A stretch of 64,000 nucleotides of DNA, taken from Moritella dasanensis ArB 0140. Lineage in GTDB: Bacteria; Pseudomonadota; Gammaproteobacteria; Enterobacterales; Moritellaceae. Shown here piece by piece: positions 53,646 to 63,327 of the stretch (position 1 is the stretch's first letter; each line of letters opens with the position of its first letter). The stretch lies in contig NZ_AKXQ01000004.1 in assembly GCF_000276805.1 (NCBI RefSeq), forward strand, positions 124,001 through 188,000. Direction: 5' to 3'. The position numbers and the translations under genes are program-made. A model generated the notes under the pieces. It was not told the origin of the DNA. It ran no database searches and saw only the letters and a program-made list of their open reading frames with translations.

Positions 53646-55377
53646 TGTGTGTTGTTACTCTATTGGTTGATGTTAATGAAGCCGAATTAGCGCGTTGCTG
53701 TTCGAGAGAGCCGGTTTTACGGCTGGCAACGATGGCGATAATATAAAATACAAATGGCGTTATTGATTGCAGCAACGCATAGATGGCGCTGATACGGCGA
53801 TCTTGTCCGCTCGAGAGTGCGACCGCTTCTGTTGTCAGTGTTGATATCCGCCCTGCGCCTAGCATTAGTGTCGGTAAATATTGCGCCAGACTCACGCTAA
53901 TACCCACGGCCCACGCGATCCAGATCGCGGGCAGTAATAACGGGCGTTTTATCTGCCACCATACTTTGAAAGGCGACATGCCTAGACTGGCGCCGACTTT
54001 ATCTAAGCGCTGATCATAACTGCGCCAAGGGCCATCGAGGGCAAGAAATACATAGGGGAATACAAAGAACGTATGCGCCCATGTGACCCAAAGGTAATAA
54101 TGTTGATGGGCGATATACAAGGTCGCCACCTGCATGCCAAACAATAACGATAACTGCGGTGCAAGCATCGGGATTGAAATCAGTAATCTGGGTACTTTAA
54201 ATTTACCCTTATTTAGACTGGCCTTGATACTGTGCTCGTGTATCACAATGGCAAAAAACAAGGCGATTGTGGCGCTAACTAACGCAATCATGATGCTATT
54301 GGTGATGATGTCTAATAAGTAATACCATTCTTGTTGCCAAAAACGGAGCGACCAGGTCGACGGCGTAATATCAGGAAATCGCCAGCGTTGAGCCACCGAC
54401 CACAACAGCAACATTGGCAATGTCGTCAGCGTGATGAGGTAAGTGATGGTAATAATACTCTTACCACCAATCGGCAGCGAAAAACGTCCACTTGACTGCC
54501 AAGTTCGACATTTTACCGTCATTATCCATTCAGTTAAGCGTATTCCCAGTAATACCAGCAAACATAACAGCAGCAGTAATAACGCCCCTGCCGAGGCTTT
54601 GGGTAATGTGGCAAGGTCGGCATCATTCAACCACTGCCAAACCAATACCGAGAGCGTCGGCGGCTGAGTTGGCCCGATGATCAAGGCGACATCAACAACG
54701 GAAATGCTGTATGCCATGACGGCGAATAATGAGAAACGGATCTTCGGTAACCATTGTGGCAGGATTATTTTTTGCCATGCCTGGGCGTTGTTGTAACCCA
54801 GACTTTGCGCGGTGATAAGCGTGGTATTTATATTTAATTGTTTCAGCAGTGGAATACTCATGAACAACAAAAACGGTATTTCTTTAAGCGTTAGCGCCGC
54901 AATAAGGCCGAGTCCATATTGGTCATGTACCAGTTGCCAATTGATTTGCTCGCCCAATAGCCGCGCGATAAAGCCACTGGGGGTAAACAAAAACGCAAAG
55001 CCGACCGCAAAAGCCACATGTGGCAGCGCCATAATCGGTGCGAGTAAGGTTTCTATTTGCTTCCACCAACGGCTATGCCAGCAGGATTGTAGAATTGCAA
55101 AGCAGCATAACGCGGATAGTAAGGTACTGGCGACACTGACAAATAACGTCAGCACAACGGATTGTGATAACCCTGGCCAAGCCAGCAATTGCGTAAATCC
55201 ATCAAGGGATAGCGCGTATTGATCGATAGCTGGAATATAGCCAAATGCAGCGAGTAGCAAGCCAATTAGCCCTGGTAATAGCGGCAAAAAACTAATAATA
55301 ACAGTCAGTAACACGACCAAATTAAAAGTGAATGCGGTGGCTGACTGTTTTTTTAATGTGGTGAATATAGCGTTCAA
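53626..55377 (-). CDS. ynjC: ABC transporter double permease YnjC
   Basis: A 583-residue inner-membrane protein with about 12 spans in two permease halves, each carrying a coupling motif (TAQSLGYNNAQAWQKIILPQ near 195 and GASLGMSPFKVWWQIKRPLL near 480). The fused layout is that of ThiP/YnjC-type permeases; E. coli YnjC is somewhat shorter. It starts immediately after the ynjB stop. Confidence 0.87.
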   Translation of the reverse strand: MNAIFTTLKKQSATAFTFNLVVLLTVIISFLPLLPGLIGLLLAAFGYIPAIDQYALSLDGFTQLLAWPGLSQSVVLTLFVSVASTLLSALCCFAILQSCWHSRWWKQIETLLAPIMALPHVAFAVGFAFLFTPSGFIARLLGEQINWQLVHDQYGLGLIAALTLKEIPFLLFMSIPLLKQLNINTTLITAQSLGYNNAQAWQKIILPQWLPKIRFSLFAVMAYSISVVDVALIIGPTQPPTLSVLVWQWLNDADLATLPKASAGALLLLLLCLLVLLGIRLTEWIMTVKCRTWQSSGRFSLPIGGKSIITITYLITLTTLPMLLLWSVAQRWRFPDITPSTWSLRFWQQEWYYLLDIITNSIMIALVSATIALFFAIVIHEHSIKASLNKGKFKVPRLLISIPMLAPQLSLLFGMQVATLYIAHQHYYLWVTWAHTFFVFPYVFLALDGPWRSYDQRLDKVGASLGMSPFKVWWQIKRPLLLPAIWIAWAVGISVSLAQYLPTLMLGAGRISTLTTEAVALSSGQDRRISAIYALLQSITPFVFYIIAIVASRKTGSLEQQRANSASLTSTNRVTTHNVSISK

Positions 55378-56523
55378 TTAGTGCCCGTAGCGTTTTTGCC
55401 ATTCCGCTTCAAGCGCAGTTTGCCAGCTTGGATGTGGTTCTGGAATTGATTTAAACAGCTTGGTGTTTTTAGCTGAACCGGTGATGTGTGACGCTGATAA
55501 TACCGTCGGATCACCCCAAATAGCTAAATCGCCTTTGCGTGACTGGGCTTCAGGGCTTAACAAAAAGTTAATCGCCACTAATGCGCCTTCTTTGGCACTG
55601 GCATTCCAAGGTATCGACAGGAAATGAATGTTTGAGAGTGCCCCTGCTGCCATCGCATAAGCCACCGTCGTTTCGCTAAGCTTACCGCTTTGCTGTGATG
55701 TCGTCGCTTCGTTAGGGTTAAACGAAATAGCAATATCGAGTTCACCATCATCTAATAGCTGAATTGTTTCAGATGCACTGGCAGGGAATTGCTTGCCTTG
55801 ACGCCAAGCGACTGCATGGAACTTGTCGAGATAATCCCATAATGGCGCTGATATAGTCGTAAACGTCTGAGTATCTACCGGTTGGTATAATGGCGCGTTG
55901 TTGCTGGCTAATTCTAATAAGGCTGCTTTAAGAAAGCTCGTGCCATGGAATGACGGTGGTTTTGGATAGCTGAGTTTATTTGGGTGCTTAACCGCGTAAG
56001 CGAGTAGATCGTTGAAGCTTGCTGGTGGATTACTGAGTGTTTGGGTATCGTAAATAAACACCAGTTGGCCGACACCCCAAGGTGCTTCTAAGCCTAAGGT
56101 TGGTTCAGAAAAATCGTTATCAACTGGCAAGGTCTTATCCACATATTGCCAATTTGGTAATTGCGTTGCGAATGAATCCGTGATCAGGTCATAACGTTTC
56201 ATTGATTTGAAGTTTTCACCGTTAACCCAAACCATATCAACACTGCCGTTACTGTTCTTTTTTGCGGTTTTTTCTGCTGCTAAACGGGTAATGGCTTCGG
56301 CAATGTCACCGACTTTAACGTGTTTTATGCGCACTCCGTATTCACTGTTTAGGCGTTTATCGGCCCAGCGTAAATAGTTATTAATTTCAGGACTACCACC
56401 CCATGCATAAAAATAGACCGTTTGTCCTTTGGCTTTTGCTTCAACAGCTTGCCAATCGAGTTCTGCGGCTTGACTGAAGGTACTGACGAGTAATAAGCCA
56501 AGACCGACGAATAATTTACGCAT
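55378..56523 (-). CDS. ynjB: ABC transporter substrate-binding protein YnjB
   Basis: Periplasmic binding protein of 381 residues. ATG at 56523 is behind AAAAGGATATTTC and gives a signal peptide MRKLFVGLGLLLVSTFSQAA. The mature part has GQTVYFYAWGGSPEINNYLR and VDMVWVNGENFKSM, typical of the YnjB group of iron/thiamine/polyamine-type binding proteins. First gene of ynjB-ynjC-ynjD-ynjF; the enteric ynjE sulfurtransferase gene is absent between ynjD and ynjF. No TPP-riboswitch-like sequence is visible upstream. The ligand is unknown. Confidence 0.87.
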   Translation of the reverse strand: MRKLFVGLGLLLVSTFSQAAELDWQAVEAKAKGQTVYFYAWGGSPEINNYLRWADKRLNSEYGVRIKHVKVGDIAEAITRLAAEKTAKKNSNGSVDMVWVNGENFKSMKRYDLITDSFATQLPNWQYVDKTLPVDNDFSEPTLGLEAPWGVGQLVFIYDTQTLSNPPASFNDLLAYAVKHPNKLSYPKPPSFHGTSFLKAALLELASNNAPLYQPVDTQTFTTISAPLWDYLDKFHAVAWRQGKQFPASASETIQLLDDGELDIAISFNPNEATTSQQSGKLSETTVAYAMAAGALSNIHFLSIPWNASAKEGALVAINFLLSPEAQSRKGDLAIWGDPTVLSASHITGSAKNTKLFKSIPEPHPSWQTALEAEWQKRYGH

Positions 56524-56707
56524 GAAATATCCTTTTCTTAGTGAATGCACACTACAACCTGTAATGTTTATAAATTTAATTATAACTGATTGTATTTATA
56601 TTCATACACTCATCTTGGTCACCGTGGGATATATGCACATAACCTACAGCGAATAATGCTGTACAGTGGGGGCTTCATTTTGGGTTAAGGGTGTAAAAGC
56701 GAAAAAC

Positions 56708-57679
56708 ATGACTAAATTTAAACCGGCGTTAGGTCTGAGTAATAACCACCTGCAATCCATGCTGTCTAGTTCTGGCCCACGAAAATACTTCGAGAAACGC
56801 CGTGCTAACCAATTATTGTGTCTAGCGAAACAGCATATTATCACCACGCCACAAGGGGTTCGGTTAGAAGGGTTTCTAAGCCGAAATAACACCACAACGC
56901 CATCGAAAGGGCTTGCTGTTATCCTCCATGGTTGGGAAGGCTGTGCTGATTCGCTGTATGTATTATCCAGTGGCCAAAAATTACTGGAAGCGGGGTATGA
57001 TGTATTTCGCCTTAACTTTCGTGATCATGGTGATACCCATCATTTAAACGCGGAACTGTTTAATTCATCACGCCTAGAAGAAATCGCCGAAGCGGTTAAA
57101 TACCTTTGCGTCCAATTTGGTGGTCAGCATAATCTGTTATGTGGTTATTCACTCGGTGGTAACTTTTGTCTGCGAGTGGCGAATATCGCCAAAGTTGCAG
57201 GTATCGACTTACATCAAGCAATTGCGGTTTGTCCGGTATTACACCCGCCAACCACAATGGCAGAATTAAGTGCGGGTTTTCCATTATATGAACAATATTT
57301 TGTCGCGAAGTGGAAACGCTCGTTAATCAAAAAACTGCGCTATCATCCGCAATTAGGTTATGGCAAAGCATTGAAAACCCTAAAAACGCTCGATGACATG
57401 AACTTGTTTTTTGTCGACCGCTATACTCACTTTAACAGTCGTGATGAATACTTTGAAGCTTACTCAGTGGTGGATGACGGCTTAAGCCAATTGGCAATAC
57501 CAACGACAATCATTACTTCTGAAGATGATCCAATGATCCCCGCTCGTCACCTCAACCACTTACACCAATCTGAATGGTTAAGCATTGATTTACAGGCGCA
57601 AGGCGGGCATTGTGCGTTTATCAAAAACTGGAAGTTTGAAAGCTGGGCCAGTGAACGTATCGCCGAATTAGCGCAATAA
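56708..57679 (+). CDS. Alpha/beta hydrolase, YheT family
   Basis: A 323-residue cytoplasmic hydrolase. KPALGLSNNHLQSMLSSSGP at the N-terminus is typical of YheT-like proteins. VILHGWEGCADSLY provides the oxyanion loop, CGYSLGGNF the nucleophile serine elbow, EDDPMIP the acid and GGHCAFI the catalytic histidine. ATG at 56708 is the first methionine that starts this homologous part. Natural substrate is unknown. Confidence 0.87.
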   Translation: MTKFKPALGLSNNHLQSMLSSSGPRKYFEKRRANQLLCLAKQHIITTPQGVRLEGFLSRNNTTTPSKGLAVILHGWEGCADSLYVLSSGQKLLEAGYDVFRLNFRDHGDTHHLNAELFNSSRLEEIAEAVKYLCVQFGGQHNLLCGYSLGGNFCLRVANIAKVAGIDLHQAIAVCPVLHPPTTMAELSAGFPLYEQYFVAKWKRSLIKKLRYHPQLGYGKALKTLKTLDDMNLFFVDRYTHFNSRDEYFEAYSVVDDGLSQLAIPTTIITSEDDPMIPARHLNHLHQSEWLSIDLQAQGGHCAFIKNWKFESWASERIAELAQ

Positions 57680-57710
57680 GTCGCAAGCATAGACCTGACG
57701 GCTTATTGCT

Positions 57711-57745
57711 CACGCTATTTATTGCTTGTAGCTATAAATAGCGTG
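57711..57745. terminator. Hairpin between convergent YheT-like and beta-lactamase-fold genes
   Basis: CACGCTATTTAT (57711-57722) pairs perfectly with ATAAATAGCGTG (57734-57745). A second, longer pairing (TTGCTCACG near 57707 with CGTGAGCAA near 57755) competes with it. No T-run is present, so it may be a weak terminator. Confidence 0.5.
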
Positions 57746-57749
57746 CGCG

Positions 57750-59039
57750 TTAACGTGAGCAATGCTTGTTAATACTGTGCATGAAATCGAGCAATGAAGG
57801 CACGTGATTAGCGACAAACGGCAGCCCTGTATTGACTAATGACACGGAAATATCGCGGTCTGGATCGGCCCATAATAATTTATTGATTAAGCCGATATGG
57901 CCAAATGCTTTGCCGCTATGTAGTCCCCACAAACCTACGGGATCTGCACCTAACATGAGTCCCGCGCTGTATCGCATAGGCGCCATTAATGTACGGTCAA
58001 ATTCGAATGAACCCTCTTCACGTATTAGCTTTCTGACCGTCAGTGGTTGGCATATTTGTTTACCTTCCCAAACACCATTATTTAACAGCATTTGATAAAA
58101 ACGGCCAATTTCTTCTGCAGTGCCCATTAAATTAGCAGAAGGGATAACGGCTTGCTGGAACAGTGGGGTATTACTAATTTCAGCCACTTGCTCAAATGTA
58201 TCGCCGAGTGCACGTTTAATAAAGTACGAAATGGGGTACATGGCTTTTAACCCTGTGGCGTAATTATCCGCGAGGTCGGTACGTTGCTCATCACCTAATC
58301 CATAACTAAAGTATTTCATCTTCATCGGTTGACGAATTCTTAAGTCGAGGAAGGCTTGTATGCTCATGCCCGATACTTGCTCAATAAGACGTTCTAAAAT
58401 ATAGCCGCTGCTCAGCGCATGATAGGCAAGTTTTCCTGTTTGTGTGGCGGGTATTTGTTGTGTGCAAAGTTGCTGCCATATCTCGTCATTGTTAGTCAGC
58501 TCATTAATACCTAATGTACTCGGCATCTTGGGCATACCGCTACGATGTGATAATACTTGGTGAATACTAATGTCTTGTTTACCACATTGGCCAAACTCAG
58601 GCAGGTGCAGGCTGACAGGATCGTGTAAATCAATCAATTTGTCTTCATGGAGTAAATGAATTAAAAATGCCGTCACCGCTTTTGAGCCAGAAAAGTAACA
58701 AATAGGCGTTTCAGGTTGCATCAACCTGGCGTCAGAGTCTGCTTTTTGATTGGGCTTATGGCCGTTGGCATAACCAATAGCACGGCTAATAATAATTTTA
58801 CCTTGACGACGAAAACACAGCGAAATAGCAGGGTGAGTTCCGGTTTTATAGAGTTCTTCAACGGTAGCCCAAATAGCATCGACTCCCTCTTGCGTCATAC
58901 CTACTGATGTCGGTTCAACTTCTTCGTCACGATTGACGGTGGTGACTGTTGCAAGTGATTTTGGCAGCTGGATGGTATTACCAAGGCGCAGGTATCTGTT
59001 TGCAACTACTAAACTCTTCAAACCAAAATCAATAATCAT
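57750..59039 (-). CDS. Serine hydrolase of the beta-lactamase/EstB family
   Basis: A 429-residue enzyme of the class C beta-lactamase fold, probably an esterase or peptidase. The SxxK catalytic motif is SGSK in CYFSGSKAVTAF, the second-motif Tyr is in LAYHALSSGY, and the third motif is LHSGKAFGHIG. LSHRSGMPKMP is a typical EstB-family loop. No signal peptide is found, which argues against a secreted beta-lactamase. Substrate unknown. Confidence 0.85.
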   Translation of the reverse strand: MIIDFGLKSLVVANRYLRLGNTIQLPKSLATVTTVNRDEEVEPTSVGMTQEGVDAIWATVEELYKTGTHPAISLCFRRQGKIIISRAIGYANGHKPNQKADSDARLMQPETPICYFSGSKAVTAFLIHLLHEDKLIDLHDPVSLHLPEFGQCGKQDISIHQVLSHRSGMPKMPSTLGINELTNNDEIWQQLCTQQIPATQTGKLAYHALSSGYILERLIEQVSGMSIQAFLDLRIRQPMKMKYFSYGLGDEQRTDLADNYATGLKAMYPISYFIKRALGDTFEQVAEISNTPLFQQAVIPSANLMGTAEEIGRFYQMLLNNGVWEGKQICQPLTVRKLIREEGSFEFDRTLMAPMRYSAGLMLGADPVGLWGLHSGKAFGHIGLINKLLWADPDRDISVSLVNTGLPFVANHVPSLLDFMHSINKHCSR

Positions 59040-59280
59040 GTCGTTAACTCAAATCTTAGGGGATAGATTGAAGATAGAGTTATATTTTAGAATATACAAT
59101 TAGGTTTAATACATTTATCACATCAATATATTGAAAATAAATTACCATAACTTTGATCTCGGTACTTGTGCCCGAATATGAAGGTTAATATACTCGAGGT
59201 TAATGTTTACTAGCGTTAAGATTAAAAACACAAGATTTAAGATATTGATAATAAATGAAATATTGTGTTTTGGAGTGAGA

Positions 59281-59754
59281 ATGGAACAGAGAACTCAACA
59301 ATATTTGAATGAATATTTAGCTACGCTGACAGAGAGTGACCGTCAACGTTACAACTCATTCAGTGCCGACTATTTTTGTAATGATGAAGTGAATGCTAAC
59401 CGCTGTGCTGATTTAATCAGTAAAGGGATTAAAACCGCGACTTGCAGTATGAAGTATTGGTACGAATCGGGCGCGGAACCTATGCCAACAGCAGGACATT
59501 TGCTCGTGGTCACGAATTGGAGTGGTGAACCGACATCGATTGTTGAGATCACCGCGGTGAGTGAATGTAAGTATGTCGATGTTACCGCTGAATTTGCCTG
59601 TTCGGAAGGCGAGGGCGACCGCACGCTAGATTGGTGGCGCGTTGCGCATTGGGATTTTTTTTCCAAGGAGTGTCAGACTGCGGAGATCGACGCTAACGAA
59701 GATATGATGCTAGTCCTTGAGCATTTTCAGGTTGTACACGGCGCCGCTGCCTAA
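59281..59754 (+). CDS. ASCH-domain protein
   Basis: A 157-residue cytoplasmic protein. ATG at 59281 is preceded by GGAG at six bases; an upstream in-frame start at 59203 is unsupported. The ASCH beta-barrel pattern is visible: LISKGIKTATCSMKYW, AGHLLVVTNWSGEPTSIVEI, then GEGDRTLDWWRVAHWDFF. ASCH domains are related to PUA and may bind RNA or modified nucleosides; some are amidohydrolases. No partner is evident. Confidence 0.87.
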   Translation: MEQRTQQYLNEYLATLTESDRQRYNSFSADYFCNDEVNANRCADLISKGIKTATCSMKYWYESGAEPMPTAGHLLVVTNWSGEPTSIVEITAVSECKYVDVTAEFACSEGEGDRTLDWWRVAHWDFFSKECQTAEIDANEDMMLVLEHFQVVHGAAA

Positions 59755-59842
59755 TTGTTTTTAGTTATGATGGTATTATCATCCCGATATGGTTAACTTC
59801 ACCTATCTTTAAAGGTGAGTCTAATTGAGGGAATAATGCTTT

Positions 59843-60268
59843 ATGAGAATAATATTATTAGCGATCGTCGCTGTGTTTAGTTTAACAGCCTGTAACGATG
59901 AGCAATTGAACAGTGTTGTGAGACAAGCGAGTGATCCGGTTTATAGCGGTAGTCAGGAAGGGCTATTAAGCTATGGTGAACAATTATGGAAAGACCCTAG
60001 TATTGGACAAAGTGGCCTTGCGTGCGAGACTTGTCATACTGGCGGCGCTGCATTAAACGCGACCTTTAAACAACCTTATCCCCATCAGGTCGCGATGGTT
60101 GAAGATCAAACCGGTCTCACCTCTATAACAGCAGAACAGATGGTGCAATTTTGTATGTTAAAACCAATGCAATCAGATATCTTTGCTTGGGATTCAAAAG
60201 AGCTAGCCGCATTAACCTTATACGTTGAAAGCGTCGTCCAGCCTAATTACATCAAACAACATCCTTAA
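59843..60268 (+). CDS. c-type cytochrome lipoprotein
   Basis: A 141-residue lipoprotein (lipobox SLTAC, Cys17) with one heme c site, CETCH (Cys61, Cys64, His65), in LACETCHTGGAALN. Met residues around FCMLKPMQSD may give the sixth ligand. It should be a membrane-anchored periplasmic electron carrier or sensor. No oxidase or dehydrogenase gene is next to it, so its partner is not known. It is a single gene with its own terminator. Confidence 0.85.
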   Translation: MRIILLAIVAVFSLTACNDEQLNSVVRQASDPVYSGSQEGLLSYGEQLWKDPSIGQSGLACETCHTGGAALNATFKQPYPHQVAMVEDQTGLTSITAEQMVQFCMLKPMQSDIFAWDSKELAALTLYVESVVQPNYIKQHP

Positions 60269-60288
60269 AACTATATTCTTAAGACAAT

Positions 60289-60322
60289 AAAAAAGCAGTA
60301 CTCAGTGAGTACTGCTTTTTTT
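60289..60322. terminator. Bidirectional terminator after the cytochrome gene
   Basis: AAAAAAGCAGTACT (60289-60302) pairs with AGTACTGCTTTTTT (60308-60321), with A/T tracts on both sides; it serves the cytochrome gene and probably cstA. Confidence 0.93.
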
Positions 60323-60355
60323 ATTACTTATTACTTATTACTTATTACTTATTAC
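60321..60355. repeat. Five-copy 7-bp tandem repeat (TTATTAC)
   Basis: Five perfect TTATTAC copies run from 60321 to 60355, between the terminator and the cstA stop codon at 60366. Confidence 0.9.
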
Positions 60356-60365
60356 TGATTAAACA

Positions 60366-61838
60366 TTACGATGACACTGCAACTGCAGGGCGTTTGTTGT
60401 GAGAGATGATTAATAATATAAGCGAGATAACACCAACCACAGCCCCAATTGGCTTGCCATATTCACTTGGTAGACTAAAACCAATACCAGCCGTCATAAT
60501 ATAAGACGCCGTCACACTGGTACCAATTACCGCTGGTAAACTCACGATCCAATGGAAGGTGCCGCGATCAAATAAGAACTTCGTCGCTAGCCACAAAACA
60601 CTGGTAGAAAGCAGCATGTTTGAAAACGCGAAATAACGCCAGATTAATGAGAAGTCTAACTTCGTCATGAAATAAGCAATGGTCAAAATTGGCACTGCAA
60701 GTAATAGACGATTACGTAAGTTTTGCGGGATATTGAACGCATCAACTAACGTTAAACGTAATGAGCGGAAAGCGGTATCACCCGAGGTAATAGGGAATAC
60801 TGCCACCGCAATAATGGCCATAATGCCACCAAGTGCACCAAGATAACTGTTCGCCACATGGTTAACCACTAAACCTGGACCGCCTTGATCAAGCAATACT
60901 TTAAGCTCTGAATAACCTTCAGGAAATGCTGCAATACCGGCTAATGCCCATACACAACCAACAATACCTTCACACATCATCGCGCCATAATAAACCGGAC
61001 GCACGTATTTTTCATTGGTTAGACAACGGGCAATAATGGGTGCTTGAGTCGAATGGAAACCACTGATCGCGCCACAGGTAATCGTCATGAACAATAATGG
61101 CCATACAGGTAAACCATCAGCATTCGGTTCTAAGAAATCATGGCTGTAATGATCCGCGTTAAAATAACCAAGGAAGTCACCTGCAACAGGTAAATGTGGT
61201 GCATTGAAAAGCAATGAAATGGCGATAAGAGACGTCATCACAATCATTAATAAACCAAAGATAGGATAAAATTTAGTGATGATTTTATCAATTGGTAGCA
61301 AGGTTGCGAGTAGGTAGTAACCCAAAATCACTAATACCCAGAATGTATTCCCAGCCAGGAACGTGCCTTCAAAATAACTTAAGTTACTTAATAGACCGGC
61401 AGGGCTCATGATGAATACCACACCGACAAAAAACAGTAGCATGGCAGTAAATACCAGCATGACTGCTTTAAAGAATACGTTGTAATAGTGTCCGGCGATT
61501 TCAGGTAAACTTTTACCGTCTTCTTTAATACTCATAACCCCAGAGAAGTAATCGTGTACTGCGCCACCTAAGATATTACCTAATACGATCCAAACAAGGG
61601 CGATTGGACCATAAAGTGCGCCTAGAATAGGGCCGAAAATGGGACCAACACCGGCAATATTTAAAAACTGAATAAGAAAAGCTTTAACAGGGTGGATTGC
61701 GACGTAATCGACACCTTCTTCAAACCTTACTTGTGGAGTTTTAGCGGTAGGGTCGATACCAGCTTGTTTCTCAACAAAGGGGCTATAAAATTTATACCCT
61801 AATATTAATAGTGTGATGCAGATAAAAAAGATAATCAT
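60366..61838 (-). CDS. cstA: Carbon starvation protein CstA family transporter
   Basis: Inner-membrane transporter of 490 residues with many spans; members import pyruvate or peptides under carbon limitation. Family features are VDYVAIHPVKAFLIQFLNIA, GVGPIFGPILGALYGPIALV, GNILGGAVHDYFSGVMS and GFHSTQAPIIARCL. The length is that of the shorter CstA/BtsT-like class. ATG at 61838 begins the first span (MIIFFICITLLILGYKFYSP); a longer frame to 61913 adds a non-homologous start. The ribosome site GGAG lies rather far, 15 bases upstream of the ATG. Confidence 0.92.
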   Translation of the reverse strand: MIIFFICITLLILGYKFYSPFVEKQAGIDPTAKTPQVRFEEGVDYVAIHPVKAFLIQFLNIAGVGPIFGPILGALYGPIALVWIVLGNILGGAVHDYFSGVMSIKEDGKSLPEIAGHYYNVFFKAVMLVFTAMLLFFVGVVFIMSPAGLLSNLSYFEGTFLAGNTFWVLVILGYYLLATLLPIDKIITKFYPIFGLLMIVMTSLIAISLLFNAPHLPVAGDFLGYFNADHYSHDFLEPNADGLPVWPLLFMTITCGAISGFHSTQAPIIARCLTNEKYVRPVYYGAMMCEGIVGCVWALAGIAAFPEGYSELKVLLDQGGPGLVVNHVANSYLGALGGIMAIIAVAVFPITSGDTAFRSLRLTLVDAFNIPQNLRNRLLLAVPILTIAYFMTKLDFSLIWRYFAFSNMLLSTSVLWLATKFLFDRGTFHWIVSLPAVIGTSVTASYIMTAGIGFSLPSEYGKPIGAVVGVISLILLIISHNKRPAVAVSS

Positions 61839-62106
61839 GGCTGTTATTACTCCGTCCTGGATTAATAGATTTGGTAGGTAGGGTGTAGGGCTGTGTATGT
61901 GCAGATCGCGCATACAAGTCTTAACGCGTGGATTATTAACTATTTATAGGTAACTTCAAGTTTGTGGACTGTATTATGTGACATGACGTTATTTTGTTGT
62001 GAATTAACCAGTTAGGAGTAAGAAAACTTGGCAGCAGCGTCAACTATTACCAAGTTGTTCATTTCGTCAGTCAGTCAGTCATTCATTCAATCCAGCAGTC
62101 ATTCAA

Positions 62107-63327
62107 TTAATGTGGCGATACGTCTTTTAGCTTCAATGCAATTAAAGCTGAAATAGCGATAAATAGCGCCGAGATCCATAAGCACATTTCTAAACCATAA
62201 ACTTGAAATATCCAGCCAGATAATACCGTACCAATTAATCGGCCCATCGCGTTAGCCATATAGTAAAAACCAACATCCATCGACACGCCATCACTGTCAG
62301 CTAAATTGACAATCAAATAGCTGTGTAACGAAGAATTAATGGCAAACAAAGCACCGAAAATCAGTAAACCAACGATAATCGAAAACTGCACATAGAATTG
62401 ATAATGCAGTGCGATGGCAATCAATACAGGAATAACAGCGAGGTAACTGGCCCAAGATGCTGCTGAACGTGGCGAGGGGTTTTTACCTGTAAAACGAGGC
62501 GCGATTGATTGCACCATGCCATAGCCGATAACCCAGCTTGCCATAAAGCCGCCAACCCACCAATGGTCCCAATTAAAGGTCGTCGCTAAGAATACCGGCA
62601 GGGCAACGACAAACCAGACATCACGGGCACCGAATAAAAATAACCGCGCTGCAGAGAGCAAGTTTATCGAACTACTTTTAGAAAATATCTCGGTAAACTT
62701 AGGTTTGTTTTTAGCTTTGCCGAGCTCGGTCTTTAAACTGAACAGGCTCCAGAGCCAAACGAATAATAAGATGACAGCCATCAGCAGAATAGCGTCTTTA
62801 AAACCAAAGGTCGTGAGTAGTACACCGCCTAAGAAAAAGCCGACACCTTTTAAAGCATTTTTAGAACCCGTTAAGACCGCAACCCAGTGGTAGAGTTTAT
62901 TGTCATTAGCTGTGTCATTACCTTTTGGTACCAGCAGCTTAATGGCACTTTTGGCGCTCATTTTATTCAAGTCTTTGGCAATACCGGACAAGGCTTGGGC
63001 TATCATCACATAAACGACAGTCAACATGTCAGCGGGTACGGTTAACATCATCAAGGCAATAATTTGCATCGCCAAGCCAATGTTCATGGTTTTATTTAGC
63101 CCTAAACGAGCGCCTAACCAGCCACCGATCAAATTAGTGATGACACCGAACACTTCGTAAAACACAAACAACATCGCGATATTAATCGGGCTATAACCCA
63201 GCTGGTGGAAATACAGCACCACCAACATGCGTAACGCGCCATCCGTTAAAGTGAACGCCCAATAGTTACCGGTAATGATGAGATACTGTTTTATTTGTGG
63301 CGAAATACCCGCTAACGCTTTTATCAT
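62107..63327 (-). CDS. arsJ: ArsJ, organoarsenical efflux MFS transporter
   Basis: Major facilitator of 406 residues with about 11-12 spans. The sequence [20 protein letters not shown] and [20 protein letters not shown] at its start is the ArsJ type. ArsJ exports 1-arseno-3-phosphoglycerate, made by a dedicated GAPDH from arsenate. The GAPDH gene overlaps it by four bases (ATGA), which supports the assignment strongly. An arsR regulator, if present, lies beyond the right edge. Confidence 0.92.
   Translation of the reverse strand: MIKALAGISPQIKQYLIITGNYWAFTLTDGALRMLVVLYFHQLGYSPINIAMLFVFYEVFGVITNLIGGWLGARLGLNKTMNIGLAMQIIALMMLTVPADMLTVVYVMIAQALSGIAKDLNKMSAKSAIKLLVPKGNDTANDNKLYHWVAVLTGSKNALKGVGFFLGGVLLTTFGFKDAILLMAVILLFVWLWSLFSLKTELGKAKNKPKFTEIFSKSSSINLLSAARLFLFGARDVWFVVALPVFLATTFNWDHWWVGGFMASWVIGYGMVQSIAPRFTGKNPSPRSAASWASYLAVIPVLIAIALHYQFYVQFSIIVGLLIFGALFAINSSLHSYLIVNLADSDGVSMDVGFYYMANAMGRLIGTVLSGWIFQVYGLEMCLWISALFIAISALIALKLKDVSPH

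Noticed and set aside
56524-56707. TPP riboswitch upstream of ynjB
   Set aside because: ThiB-like look of the locus raised the idea, but no CTGAGA-type conserved core is present.
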